From: Gracilimonas amylolytica
Lineage (GTDB): Bacteria; Bacteroidota; Rhodothermia; Balneolales; Balneolaceae
DNA: 64,000 bases
Reading direction: 5' to 3'
NCBI RefSeq assembly: GCF_002911695.1
Contig: NZ_PQBS01000016.1
Span: forward strand, 1 to 64,000
This document shows positions 25,244-34,333 of this stretch, one piece after another; the first letter of the stretch is position 1, and each line of letters begins with the position of its first letter. The notes under the pieces are model-generated. The model was given only the letters and a program-made list of their open reading frames with translations, did no database searches and had not been told where the DNA came from. The position numbers and the translations under genes were made by a program.

Positions 25244-27598
25244 TTAATTTCTGAGTGGTTTACCTTTCTTGAGCATATGTTCCATGCGATCTATGGTTCT
25301 GTCATCCTGAAGGCACTCAAGTATAGCTTCACGCTCTAACTTTAATAGATACGATTCTGGAACTTCCTGCTCCTCACTTAGGTCTCCGCCTGCCAGAACG
25401 AATGCAACCCGCTCAGCCACCACCTTGTCATAATCCGTGATAAATCGGCCTTCGTGCATTACATGAAGCATCAATTTTAAAGCTGCCAAAACGGTTTGCC
25501 CCAAAACTTTGATAGGAGATTCCGCAGGAGATTGATATCCAGCCTGAACCAAATTCAATGCCTCTTCTTTTGCAGTTTTTATCAAGAGGTCACGGTTCAT
25601 GACAATGGTATCAGATGGACGAAGGTATCCCAATTCTTTTGCTTTGTGTGCACTGTCAGATACCTTTGCCATTCCAATAGTTTTAAACACCTCCCGGATA
25701 TACGGTAATGGATCCGCTTCTCTCTCCAGTTTAGCCATGGCTCGCCTGAGTAATTCAGTCGTGCCACCACCTGCGGGGATCAAACCAACTCCCACCTCCA
25801 CAAGACCCATGTACAGTTCATGGTGAGCCACTACCTTGTCTGAATACAAACAAAATTCTACACCGCCACCCAGGGTTTTACCAAATGGTGCCGATATAAC
25901 CGGAAATGGAGCGTAGCGTAAAGCCACAGCTGTTTTCTGGAAGTTATTGACCGCATCGACCACACTTTCCCAATTTCCATTTTGTTTAGCAGTTAGAGCT
26001 TCCTTCAGGTTCGCTCCAAAAGCAAAATTATCTCCATCATGGCTGATCACCAAAGCATCGAAGTCCTCTTTTACAAGGTCAATCGACCGGTACAGGGATT
26101 GTACAAGTTCGGAACCCAGGGTGGCATTTTTTGTTTTGAATTCAAATAACGCGACTCCATCTCCCATATCGTGCAAAGCAGCACTTTCATTTTCCATGAC
26201 CGGAGTGTTCTCCTTGCGTAAATGTGCAACACGGATCTCTCCTTTAGCTTCAGGAGGAATTTCCACCATTGTATTTGCCGCAGGATCGTACACTTTACCA
26301 TCTGAATAGAAATTTTCAACCCCGGATTCCAGCATGTCAGCTATCAGTGAAGGCACATCTTTGCCTTCCTTTTCAATTCTTTCAGCCGTTTCTTTTAAAC
26401 CGAGGGCGTCCCAGCGTTGAAATGGTCCCATTTGCCAATTAAAGCCCCATTGCATGGCACGGTCAATAGATAAGGGGGATTCTGTGATCTCAGGTATGCG
26501 ATTGGCCGCATACATTAGAAGATCGCGATGCACGTTCCATAAAAAGTCTCCGATCTTACCTTCTGAGTTCACTAAAAATTTTAGCCGTTCTGAAGTATCC
26601 TTGATCTTATTAGCCTCAGCTATAACCTCATCTTCTAAGGTTTGCTGAGATTCATACTCAAAGGTATCAGGATCCAAAACCAGGTACTCACCATTCTTTT
26701 TGGTATAAAAGCCTTTCCCGGCTTTGTTTCCTATCATCCCCTTATCTACCATCTTTTGAAATTCCTCAGGCAGATCGAAGGTCTCCTGCATTTCGTCATC
26801 CGGAATTGAAGGATATAGATTTTTGGCTACGTGATTAGTTACGTCAATTCCGGCCATATCCGCAGTTCTGAAAGTAGCTGCCTTAGAGTAACCGGTCAGT
26901 GTACCTGTCAGAAGATCGATCTCCTCGGCCCTGAATTCTCCGTTGAAGAAATAAGGCATGATGTTAGCGATCGAAAATATCCCCACACGATTGGCTATAA
27001 AATTCGGAGTATCCTTACAGATCACAACACCTTTTCCGAGTGTTTTTTCACAGAAACGATGCATGTATTCCGTTACCTGTTCAGACGTGTGATCTGTTGG
27101 GATCACTTCCAACAGTTTCATGTATCTGGGGGGATTGAAAAAATGCGTTCCTAAAAAATGAGCTTTCAGTTCATCTGAACAATCTTCACCTATCTCTGAA
27201 ATCGGTAATCCGGAGGTGTTGGAGCTGACAATGGCATCTTCTTTCCGAATGTTATCAATTCGGGACATCATTTCTTTTTTGATATCCATTTTTTCGATGA
27301 TCACCTCACAGATCCAATCGGCCTCCTTTAACAGGTCAAAATCATCGTCAAAATTCCCTACCTGAATTCGTTCCGCAAAATCGGGTAGCCCAAATGGAGC
27401 CGGTTTCATCTTAGCTGCCTTTTGAACACTTTCTTCCGCCATTTTATTAGGGCGATCCTGATCATCACTTTTCAGATCCAATAACACCACATCCAGTCCT
27501 GCATTTACGCAGTGAGCTGCGATCTGACTTCCCATCACTCCCGATCCCAAAACGGCAACTTTCTTAATTCTGTATTTTTTACTGCTCATAACTACCAA
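25244..27598 (-). CDS. fadN: 3-hydroxyacyl-CoA dehydrogenase/enoyl-CoA hydratase
   Basis: This 784-aa bifunctional beta-oxidation enzyme has the domain order dehydrogenase first, hydratase last, as in Bacillus FadN and not as in E. coli FadB. The NAD motif is [15 protein letters not shown]. The dehydrogenase signature is [17 protein letters not shown] with the catalytic His. The C-terminal third holds the crotonase fold with [46 protein letters not shown]. It lies 18 bp after fadD and 26 bp before fadA. Confidence 0.96.
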   Translation of the reverse strand: MVVMSSKKYRIKKVAVLGSGVMGSQIAAHCVNAGLDVVLLDLKSDDQDRPNKMAEESVQKAAKMKPAPFGLPDFAERIQVGNFDDDFDLLKEADWICEVIIEKMDIKKEMMSRIDNIRKEDAIVSSNTSGLPISEIGEDCSDELKAHFLGTHFFNPPRYMKLLEVIPTDHTSEQVTEYMHRFCEKTLGKGVVICKDTPNFIANRVGIFSIANIMPYFFNGEFRAEEIDLLTGTLTGYSKAATFRTADMAGIDVTNHVAKNLYPSIPDDEMQETFDLPEEFQKMVDKGMIGNKAGKGFYTKKNGEYLVLDPDTFEYESQQTLEDEVIAEANKIKDTSERLKFLVNSEGKIGDFLWNVHRDLLMYAANRIPEITESPLSIDRAMQWGFNWQMGPFQRWDALGLKETAERIEKEGKDVPSLIADMLESGVENFYSDGKVYDPAANTMVEIPPEAKGEIRVAHLRKENTPVMENESAALHDMGDGVALFEFKTKNATLGSELVQSLYRSIDLVKEDFDALVISHDGDNFAFGANLKEALTAKQNGNWESVVDAVNNFQKTAVALRYAPFPVISAPFGKTLGGGVEFCLYSDKVVAHHELYMGLVEVGVGLIPAGGGTTELLRRAMAKLEREADPLPYIREVFKTIGMAKVSDSAHKAKELGYLRPSDTIVMNRDLLIKTAKEEALNLVQAGYQSPAESPIKVLGQTVLAALKLMLHVMHEGRFITDYDKVVAERVAFVLAGGDLSEEQEVPESYLLKLEREAILECLQDDRTIDRMEHMLKKGKPLRN

Positions 27599-27616
27599 TC
27601 TCTTTTTGAATTGTAA

Positions 27617-29410
27617 TTACCCTTCGGATTCTTCATCTGCATAGATGGAATCAATAACATCCTTATACTTTTTGTTGATCACATTTCTTTTCACCTTGAG
27701 GGTTGGCGTGATCTCGCCTTCTTCGATAGTAAATTGATCTTTCAGGATCTTAAACTTCTTAACTTTTTCCCATTTGGACAGATCCGTATTCACTTTGTCC
27801 ACTTCTTTTTGAATACGCTTGAGCACATACTCATTTTCAGTGACGTTATCTTCCGGAAATGTGTGATGAGTTGTTTCAAACCGCTTTTTCATGTTTTCCC
27901 AGTTCGGAACAATCAAAGCGGCACAAAATTTATGCTCACTTCCCACAACCACAGCCTGTTCAATAAAACCACTGTTGACCAATGCATTCTCAATAGGTTG
28001 AGGTGCTACATACTTGCCAGTTGAGAGTTTGAATAATGATTTTTTTCTGTCAGTCACATACAACCAGCCATCCTCATCAACATGGCCAATGTCACCAGTG
28101 TGGAACCAACCATCTTTGTCAATGACTTCATCCGTTTTATCCGGCATTTTGAAATACCCTTTCATGATGTAAGGTCCCTTAGCCAGTATCTCACCGTCTT
28201 CAGCTATTTTTATCTCGACATCCGCAATAGGCTTTCCGGAGGAACCAATTCGCAATTCACCTTTTGGTGGGCCGGTTAGTACAGGCGAAGTTTCTGTCAA
28301 CCCATAACCAAGCCCGCAATAGATCCCAATACCATTTATGAACCGTGCAATGTTTGGTGATAATGCAGCTCCCCCCACATTGAACCCAACCATGTTGCCG
28401 CCAAACAACTCTCTGATCTTGGCATAAACTAACTTATCTGCAATTTTCATTTTCCAGGCTGAAGGGGGATCCTCGGGTTCATAGTTCTCCGCCAGATTTA
28501 CCGCCCAGTAATACAATCTTTTCTTAATGCCACTGAACTCCTGCCCTTTGACCTTGATACCCGTCACTACTTTTTCGAGCAGCCTTGGTACCGTGACCAG
28601 ATATATGGGTTTGATAGTAGCAAAATCCTCTTTTATCTCATCCACCTCTTCAATGTAATAGGCCGGCACTCCACAGTAAGCATAGATATAGGAGGCTGTT
28701 CGTTCAAACATATGAGCCAGTGGCAGATAGGAAAGCACTTTTGGTTCCTCATACTTATCCGGATCAAATGGGAACAACTCATAGGCAGCTAAGGCATTCC
28801 TGGCGATATTATCATGAGAAAGCATTACCCCCTTGGGAACGCCGGTTGTGCCCGAAGTATAGATAAGAGTCGCAAGGTCCTCAGGTTCCACCTCGTTTCT
28901 CAATTTATCAAATAAGCCCGGATCCTCTTCCCCTTTCTTGTGGCCGGTTTCGAGAATTTCATCGAAGGTCCTTAGCTTTTTGTGCTTCGATTCCATCACA
29001 GAAATGATAGCCTTAACATTTTTGACTTCCTTTATCAGTGGTTTGGTCTCAGCAAAAACCTCATCATTTGATACAAAGTGCACCTTCGCTTCCGAGTTTT
29101 CCAGAATATACTTGATCTGTTCTCCGGGTTGGGTGGTATAGATAGGAACAAGAGCCGCCCCTATTGAGAGCACTGCCTGATCGATGATCAACCATTCTGT
29201 GGAATTTTCCGCATGCAGAGAAACCTTATCCCCTTTGCGCACGCCAAGTTCATACAAACCCAGTGCGAGGTCATGAACCATAACCTTAAAGTCATCTATG
29301 GAGGTTTCAATCCATTCTCCGTTTCTTTTTACCGCTGAGTATATTCCGGTTTTATTTTTTTCGTAGCCTTGTTCAACTATCGATAAAATGGTAGTTGGAT
29401 CGTATTTCAT
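27617..29410 (-). CDS. fadD: Long-chain acyl-CoA synthetase
   Basis: This 597-aa AMP-forming ligase activates fatty acids to acyl-CoA. Motifs are LIYTSGTTGVPKGVMLSH (A3/P-loop), GYGLTETSPVLT (A5), KDGWFHTGDIGHVDEDGWLYVTDRKK (A7-A8) and the C-terminal catalytic Lys region GEITPTLKVKRN. It resembles the Faa1/LC-FACS family. It is the first gene of the leftward fad operon. A LacI/cre-like palindrome (29467-29480) lies 57 bp upstream in the divergent region shared with a thioesterase. Confidence 0.96.
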   Translation of the reverse strand: MKYDPTTILSIVEQGYEKNKTGIYSAVKRNGEWIETSIDDFKVMVHDLALGLYELGVRKGDKVSLHAENSTEWLIIDQAVLSIGAALVPIYTTQPGEQIKYILENSEAKVHFVSNDEVFAETKPLIKEVKNVKAIISVMESKHKKLRTFDEILETGHKKGEEDPGLFDKLRNEVEPEDLATLIYTSGTTGVPKGVMLSHDNIARNALAAYELFPFDPDKYEEPKVLSYLPLAHMFERTASYIYAYCGVPAYYIEEVDEIKEDFATIKPIYLVTVPRLLEKVVTGIKVKGQEFSGIKKRLYYWAVNLAENYEPEDPPSAWKMKIADKLVYAKIRELFGGNMVGFNVGGAALSPNIARFINGIGIYCGLGYGLTETSPVLTGPPKGELRIGSSGKPIADVEIKIAEDGEILAKGPYIMKGYFKMPDKTDEVIDKDGWFHTGDIGHVDEDGWLYVTDRKKSLFKLSTGKYVAPQPIENALVNSGFIEQAVVVGSEHKFCAALIVPNWENMKKRFETTHHTFPEDNVTENEYVLKRIQKEVDKVNTDLSKWEKVKKFKILKDQFTIEEGEITPTLKVKRNVINKKYKDVIDSIYADEESEG

Positions 29411-29466
29411 TTTATTTCCATATCATGTTCTCGGATAATGATTAAGATACACTTTCAGTTCTCTTT

Positions 29467-29480
29467 TGAAAGCGTTTTCA
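29467..29480. promoter_or_regulatory. LacI/cre-like palindrome in the fad divergent promoter
   Basis: TGAAAGCGTTTTCA fits the cre/LacI-type consensus TGNAANCGNTNNCA at every fixed base. It lies between the divergent fadD and thioesterase genes, where one regulator could act on both. Related boxes lie at 11460, 42527 and 48882. Confidence 0.45.
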
Positions 29481-29526
29481 TACATTAACTGAAATAACTT
29501 AACACCGTTAATCAAAAGCAAATTTT

Positions 29527-29958
29527 ATGTTCATCGAGGAAAGTCTCAAAGAAAAAGCCGATCTATACTTCAGTTTTAAGCATAAACACATGGGTCATGC
29601 TCTTGGAATTGAGATCGAACATGTAGCAAAAGATAAGTTGGTAGCCACTATGCCGGTAAGCGAAAACACCGTTCAGCCTTTTGGCATCTTGCATGGCGGG
29701 GCATCAGTGGCTTTGGCTGAAACCTTATGCTCTATTGGAGGATGGTTCTTGCTTGATGATAAAGATAAAGCTGTGGTGGGTTTAGAGATCAATGCCAATC
29801 ATATACGCTCAGTGAAAATGGGAGGGCAGGTTACCGGAACCGCAAAACCTATACATGTGGGCCGCAAGATTCAGGTTTGGTCCTGTGAGATCAGAGATGG
29901 CAGGAATAAACTGGTGTGTAGTTCTCGCTGTACCCTGGCTGTCATAAATAAATCCTAA
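29527..29958 (+). CDS. PaaI/ComA-type hotdog thioesterase
   Basis: This 143-aa hotdog-fold enzyme hydrolyses acyl-CoA, probably an aryl- or short-chain one. The signature ILHGGASVALAETLCSIGG (about 54-72) includes the conserved HGG and the catalytic acidic residue (AE). It matches the 1,4-dihydroxy-2-naphthoyl-CoA/PaaI subgroup in size. It is divergent from the fad operon and shares its regulatory region, so it may recycle CoA or drain dead-end acyl-CoA. A menaquinone role (MenI) is an alternative. Confidence 0.9.
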   Translation: MFIEESLKEKADLYFSFKHKHMGHALGIEIEHVAKDKLVATMPVSENTVQPFGILHGGASVALAETLCSIGGWFLLDDKDKAVVGLEINANHIRSVKMGGQVTGTAKPIHVGRKIQVWSCEIRDGRNKLVCSSRCTLAVINKS

Positions 29959-29966
29959 GTATCGGT

Positions 29967-30956
29967 TCAACCAATCACTTCGTCCAGAACTTTAAAAACC
30001 TTATTTCTGTGTTCGGGCTTAAACCCTTCCATAGATTGAATACAAATGAATTTGATATTTCCTTCTTTGATCTTTTTCAGTTTTCGCTTCAGTAAAAAGC
30101 CCGGATCCATTTCTCCATGAACCATCAAATAATCTGATTTCTTTTTAAGCACTGCCTGATCTTTTTTGATATCCAGATGGTTAGCCAGAATGATAGACGA
30201 GAACTGTTCAATACTTCGGAATTGATATTTTAAATTTTCCTCAAACACCTCCGGATGTTCCTCAAAATAATCAGCTAAGGTTTGTTTATTGATGGGATGA
30301 GGAACATGAGGAACATAGTAATATCTATCAGAAAACCCGGCTAGCTGTGCGGATTTTATCTGAAGCAATGTGTGCATAGACCGTGTAATACCGAATAGTT
30401 TTTTGGTCAGTTTGCTGAAATACCTGTTCCATTTCAATCTGATCGGGCCATAACTTTTGATCCTGTGCCATGAGCCCTGAAGTATGGGTTTGTTTCCGGC
30501 AAAAAAGTCTTCCACTTCTACTCTTTTTGTTAGCACAAAGTCATCATCAAAATTTATAAAACGCGGTGCAAGCTCCGGAATTCTCCAGAAAGCCGTTATG
30601 ATGGACCTCGTGTTAAACGTTGGAAGAGCCCATTCAAATCCCCTGAAAATCTCTTTATGATCAATGATCTTTATGTTGTTTGCCTCCATGTAATCATCGG
30701 TCAGAAAAGCAGGCCTTTGATTATCGGTTATGATATAAATATTGTTGATCCATGGGGCAAATTTCACAATGGATCGGATGCAATATTTGATCTCATCATT
30801 ATTGGAGAATCGGGTTTTGTCAGCACCGCTGGGTAAGGTATTTACCTCTGTACTGTCAGATTCCTTAAGAGCTTTCAACCGCTTTTCGCGATGAACAGGA
30901 TCTGCTCCATCTACCCAGGTTATAACCGCATCTATGTTTTCGTCTTGTGATGTCAT
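29967..30956 (-). CDS. Stealth-family sugar-phosphate transferase
   Basis: This 329-aa protein matches the Stealth/CapZ family, hexose-1-phosphate transferases that make phosphodiester-linked capsules and teichoic-like polymers. Conserved region 1 is DAVITWVDGADPVHREKR, region 2 is RFSNNDEIKYCIRSIVKFAPWINNIYIITDNQRPAFL, region 3 is LPTFNTRSIITAFWRIPELAPRFINFDDDFVL. A C-terminal HVPHPINKQ-type region follows. The neighbours concern fatty acids, not capsule synthesis, so its acceptor is unclear. It is convergent with the thioesterase. Confidence 0.9.
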   Translation of the reverse strand: MTSQDENIDAVITWVDGADPVHREKRLKALKESDSTEVNTLPSGADKTRFSNNDEIKYCIRSIVKFAPWINNIYIITDNQRPAFLTDDYMEANNIKIIDHKEIFRGFEWALPTFNTRSIITAFWRIPELAPRFINFDDDFVLTKRVEVEDFFAGNKPILQGSWHRIKSYGPIRLKWNRYFSKLTKKLFGITRSMHTLLQIKSAQLAGFSDRYYYVPHVPHPINKQTLADYFEEHPEVFEENLKYQFRSIEQFSSIILANHLDIKKDQAVLKKKSDYLMVHGEMDPGFLLKRKLKKIKEGNIKFICIQSMEGFKPEHRNKVFKVLDEVIG

Positions 30957-31101
30957 TAAACGTGCTGCAAATTTTTATGCGTGAAGATAACCCTTTAAAA
31001 TCAAATTATTTGTCTTAACTGTGCCTTTAAAAGTAAGTCTGCCTGTATTTTTGTTTTGTTTTGAGAACCTCGGTTCTTTACTCATTTTTTAAACCGCCGT
31101 T

Positions 31102-32751
31102 CTATTTTCTGAATTGCACATCTTTCCATTTTTCAAACAAATGAGCCACTTTCAATCGCTGATATTTACCTGTCGAAGTTACAGGAAGCTGATCGCCAAA
31201 GACCACAACTTTAGGTGCTTTTGAGAAAGGCAGGTGCTCCTGACAATATTCTACGATGACTTCTGCATCTTTCTTAGCACCTTCTTTGAGTTGAACGTAG
31301 GCACCTACCTCTTCACCATACCAGTCATTTTCAAAGCCCACAGCAATACCGGCTTTAACCCCGGGAGCCCTATTTATCACTTCATCTATCTCGAGGGGAG
31401 CTAAATTGATCCCGCCTCGTATGATCAACTCTTTCAATCTACCTGTAATAAAAAAATACGAATGGCCATCTTCATCCCGTTTATAAAATCCTTCATCCCC
31501 ACTTCTGAACCACCCGTTCTTAAAGGCGGATTCGTTGGCTTCCTGATTGTTGAAATATCCTTTCATCACATTTACACCACGAATAACGATCTCCCCCCTT
31601 TCTCCTTCCGGAACAGAGCTTCCATTTTCATCCTGTATATCCATTTCGTTGGCGGGAACCGGAATTCCGATACTTGGATATCCAAAGTCTCGCATCCAGT
31701 GTTCATGTTTTTCCCGGGATTGTTTGATCGGCAAAAAGCATGAATAGCACGTGGTTTCAGAAAGACCATATCCATGAATGATCGGTACTTCAAATTTTTG
31801 CTCAAAATTCTTTGCTACCTGAACCGTCAGGGGGCCTGCTCCACAGATAATGTGACGTAAACTTTCCGGCCGGTGTGATTCTAAATCCGCATAATGACTG
31901 GTCAGATACTGTAATAAAGTGGGTACCACACTAACAATGTGAACCCCTTCTTTTTCGATGACAGAGAAAAAATGTCCTGCACTGAATTTTTGATTTAATA
32001 CGGTTGATGCTCCAACAAAGAATGGGGTGATCAATGTAACAACTGTGCCATTCACGTGATGAATTGGCAGTACGCACATCATCTTTGTTTGACCATTAAT
32101 GTTATGCCATTGGGATATCGTTCTCGCATCCTCAAGAAGATTACGCTGAGTTAGAACCACCCCCTTAGGGTTCCCCGTGGTTCCTGATGTAAATACTATA
32201 AAGGCCTCCCCTTCAATGTCAGTAAATGGCTCAACAGTCATTGAATTGTCTTTTACCTTAAAAGCATCCACCTCATCACCACATTCTACGATCTCAAGAT
32301 CAACTATGGAGTCATTCTCTACTATGATCCCCTTAATGCGTTCTATGTAATCTTCTCTCACGAGAGCTAATTTTACCTCAGCATTTTCAAGGATATAGGC
32401 TATTCGATTATCGTCTTCTCCTACATTAACCGGAACCACCACGAGGCCACAGTACCAGGCTGCAAAATACTGAACTACGGTATGCCAATGATTGTGAGAG
32501 ATCGTGGCGACCTTATCTCCACTCCTTAAACCTTGCGCCGCATAAAATCTTGCAACGCCTATTACGTGATCATAAAACTGCTGATAAGTGATATCTGTTT
32601 TATTGTGGGAGGTATCCAGAAAACTTAAATACAGGTCTTCTTTACTCTTACACGAATCGATCATTTTACTGATGTCAGTATTTAAGCTCCCCGGTTCAAC
32701 TTCAAGGGTTCTTGCATGATCGATCTTTTCTTCTAAAGAACTAAACGTCAT
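31102..32751 (-). CDS. AMP-dependent acyl-CoA synthetase (class I adenylate-forming)
   Basis: This 549-aa ligase belongs to the acyl/aryl-CoA synthetase family. Motifs are IVFTSGTTGNPKGVVLT, HGYGLSETTCYSCFLP (A5), NGWFRSGDEGFYKRDEDGHSYFFITGRLKELIIRGG (A7-A8), and the C-terminal PVTSTGKYQRLKV with the catalytic Lys. It resembles bacterial medium-chain or crotonobetaine/benzoate-type ligases. Substrate is not readable. It is not PaaK, which is shorter and has different motifs, so it does not fill the missing step of the phenylacetate cluster. Confidence 0.9.
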   Translation of the reverse strand: MTFSSLEEKIDHARTLEVEPGSLNTDISKMIDSCKSKEDLYLSFLDTSHNKTDITYQQFYDHVIGVARFYAAQGLRSGDKVATISHNHWHTVVQYFAAWYCGLVVVPVNVGEDDNRIAYILENAEVKLALVREDYIERIKGIIVENDSIVDLEIVECGDEVDAFKVKDNSMTVEPFTDIEGEAFIVFTSGTTGNPKGVVLTQRNLLEDARTISQWHNINGQTKMMCVLPIHHVNGTVVTLITPFFVGASTVLNQKFSAGHFFSVIEKEGVHIVSVVPTLLQYLTSHYADLESHRPESLRHIICGAGPLTVQVAKNFEQKFEVPIIHGYGLSETTCYSCFLPIKQSREKHEHWMRDFGYPSIGIPVPANEMDIQDENGSSVPEGERGEIVIRGVNVMKGYFNNQEANESAFKNGWFRSGDEGFYKRDEDGHSYFFITGRLKELIIRGGINLAPLEIDEVINRAPGVKAGIAVGFENDWYGEEVGAYVQLKEGAKKDAEVIVEYCQEHLPFSKAPKVVVFGDQLPVTSTGKYQRLKVAHLFEKWKDVQFRK

Positions 32752-32842
32752 TTGATAAATAAGATTTAAGGTTACAATTCGACTTATTTCTCACCAATAA
32801 CTATCAATGGATTTACATCCAGAGTAATTTATTGTTTAGACA

Positions 32843-34186
32843 TCATTGTTTAGCCGGCATTCTTGGGATCGTCATAATCTCCTTTTGTCGCCCATCAATG
32901 TACCAGACACCGGAGCTATCAAAATATGCGTCTTCTTCCAGCATGATCCTTATCTCTTTACCCCATTCTTCAATGTACGTGGCATTATTTAATTCAATAG
33001 AATAGGCTGTATTGAGATGTAGTGGATAATCACCATCTCCGGGAACCCCATCCTGAGCATCCCACATACCTAAAGTAGTTCCGGCAGCGTGACCGTGATA
33101 ACCGAGTGGATGCGTATAAATACTTGGCTTTAATCCTTCTTCTATGGCTTGTTGCCTTGACATAGCCAACACCTCATTTCCGGTTCTGCCTTCCCTGAAA
33201 TTACCGGTAAAGATATCCTGTAGCCGGTTTGCACTGTCAAAAGCGTGCTTAAGATACTCAGGTACTTCCGTTTCCCCCGGTTTAAGGATGTAGGCATGTT
33301 GCTGAGTATCCGTATTCAGTCTCAGATACTTTATTCCGAAATCAACATGAAGAAGGTCTCCCGGTAAAATAACATTGTCTGCCGGTCGGCTATCAAAGGT
33401 TCTTAAATGGTCAAAAGATTCCGGATTAGCTCTTTGAATGGATACACTCGGGTGAAACCAGGTGATCAGTTTTAGATCACGTATCTTCTCTCTGAACCAC
33501 CAAACCACATCATCCGTAGTTGTAACTCCCGGTTGGATCACTCGATCAGAAAAGCCCTCTGCAATGATCTCATGCGCTATTCTAACGATCTGTGGATAGA
33601 TCTGCATTTCTCTTGGGGTTCGGGTTTCCAGCCAGCCTACAGCCAGTTTATCAGCTGAGACCAAACGGTTCGCGTACTTAGTGCCAATAGCTTTTTTCAT
33701 TTCTTCATGATCGGTAACCACCAAACCATCAGCGTGACCCCATATTTCTGAGATATTGATCCCGATACTTTCAGGATCACGTGCTTCTATGATCTCTGCC
33801 AGTCTCTTCCATTGGTCGGGCTCTTCCTCAGGCTCCCAGGCTTTCTTAAACATATCTCCCACATCGTATCGTGCAACAGCAAGGGTCTCAATCTCTCCAT
33901 CCCCTTTATTATGCATCACTAAAATAGTTCGCCTCCTGGCAGCGTGCCATGTTGCCGGCAAAAAGGTTTTGATCACCGGATCCTCATTGTATTCCCTTGA
34001 AACGATGACCCACATATCAATTCCGGTTCGTTCCATTAAGTCCGGCAAAATGGTTTCAACACGTTCTTTCAACAGATCATCGATCACTTCTGCCCTTTCT
34101 TTCATACTAAGGATCTTAGGGTAGTCCTGGGCAATTACCGGCATTGCGATCAGACTTATAAGTACAAGGAGTAACGTTTTTTTCAT
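32843..34186 (-). CDS. Secreted M24 metallopeptidase (Xaa-Pro aminopeptidase family)
   Basis: This 447-aa protein has a signal peptide (MKKTLLLVLISLIAMPVIAQ), an N-terminal creatinase-type domain and a C-terminal pita-bread domain. Candidate metal ligands are in LLHVDFGIKYLRLNTDTQQHAYI (D...D), HPLGYHGHAAG (H) and SIELNNATYIEEWGKEIRIMLEEDAYF (E, E). The family cleaves N-terminal Xaa-Pro bonds; some secreted members are divergent, so activity should not be assumed. It is one gene in a leftward run and follows the LVIVD gene's terminator. Confidence 0.88.
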   Translation of the reverse strand: MKKTLLLVLISLIAMPVIAQDYPKILSMKERAEVIDDLLKERVETILPDLMERTGIDMWVIVSREYNEDPVIKTFLPATWHAARRRTILVMHNKGDGEIETLAVARYDVGDMFKKAWEPEEEPDQWKRLAEIIEARDPESIGINISEIWGHADGLVVTDHEEMKKAIGTKYANRLVSADKLAVGWLETRTPREMQIYPQIVRIAHEIIAEGFSDRVIQPGVTTTDDVVWWFREKIRDLKLITWFHPSVSIQRANPESFDHLRTFDSRPADNVILPGDLLHVDFGIKYLRLNTDTQQHAYILKPGETEVPEYLKHAFDSANRLQDIFTGNFREGRTGNEVLAMSRQQAIEEGLKPSIYTHPLGYHGHAAGTTLGMWDAQDGVPGDGDYPLHLNTAYSIELNNATYIEEWGKEIRIMLEEDAYFDSSGVWYIDGRQKEIMTIPRMPAKQ

Positions 34187-34269
34187 GGTGGTCTATTTGA
34201 GTTGAATTTCGTTGAATATGAAGAGTAAAATTCAGAGGTGCAATTACTTATCAGGCTTTAACATAAGCC

Positions 34270-34306
34270 AAAAAAAATCCCGCATGGAAATGAATCCATG
34301 CGGGAT
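34270..34306 (-). terminator. Terminator of the LVIVD operon
   Basis: An 11-bp stem (ATCCCGCATGG with CCATGCGGGAT) around an 8-base loop is followed on the minus strand by a T-run. It lies about 30 bp after the LVIVD gene. Confidence 0.9.
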
Positions 34307-34333
34307 CTGATCATTTTATATTCTGAGTTCTGC

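Noticed and set aside
31102-32751. PaaK for the phenylacetate pathway
   Set aside because: Its length and motifs fit a general acyl-CoA synthetase; the PaaK-type features are absent and the gene lies far from the paa cluster.
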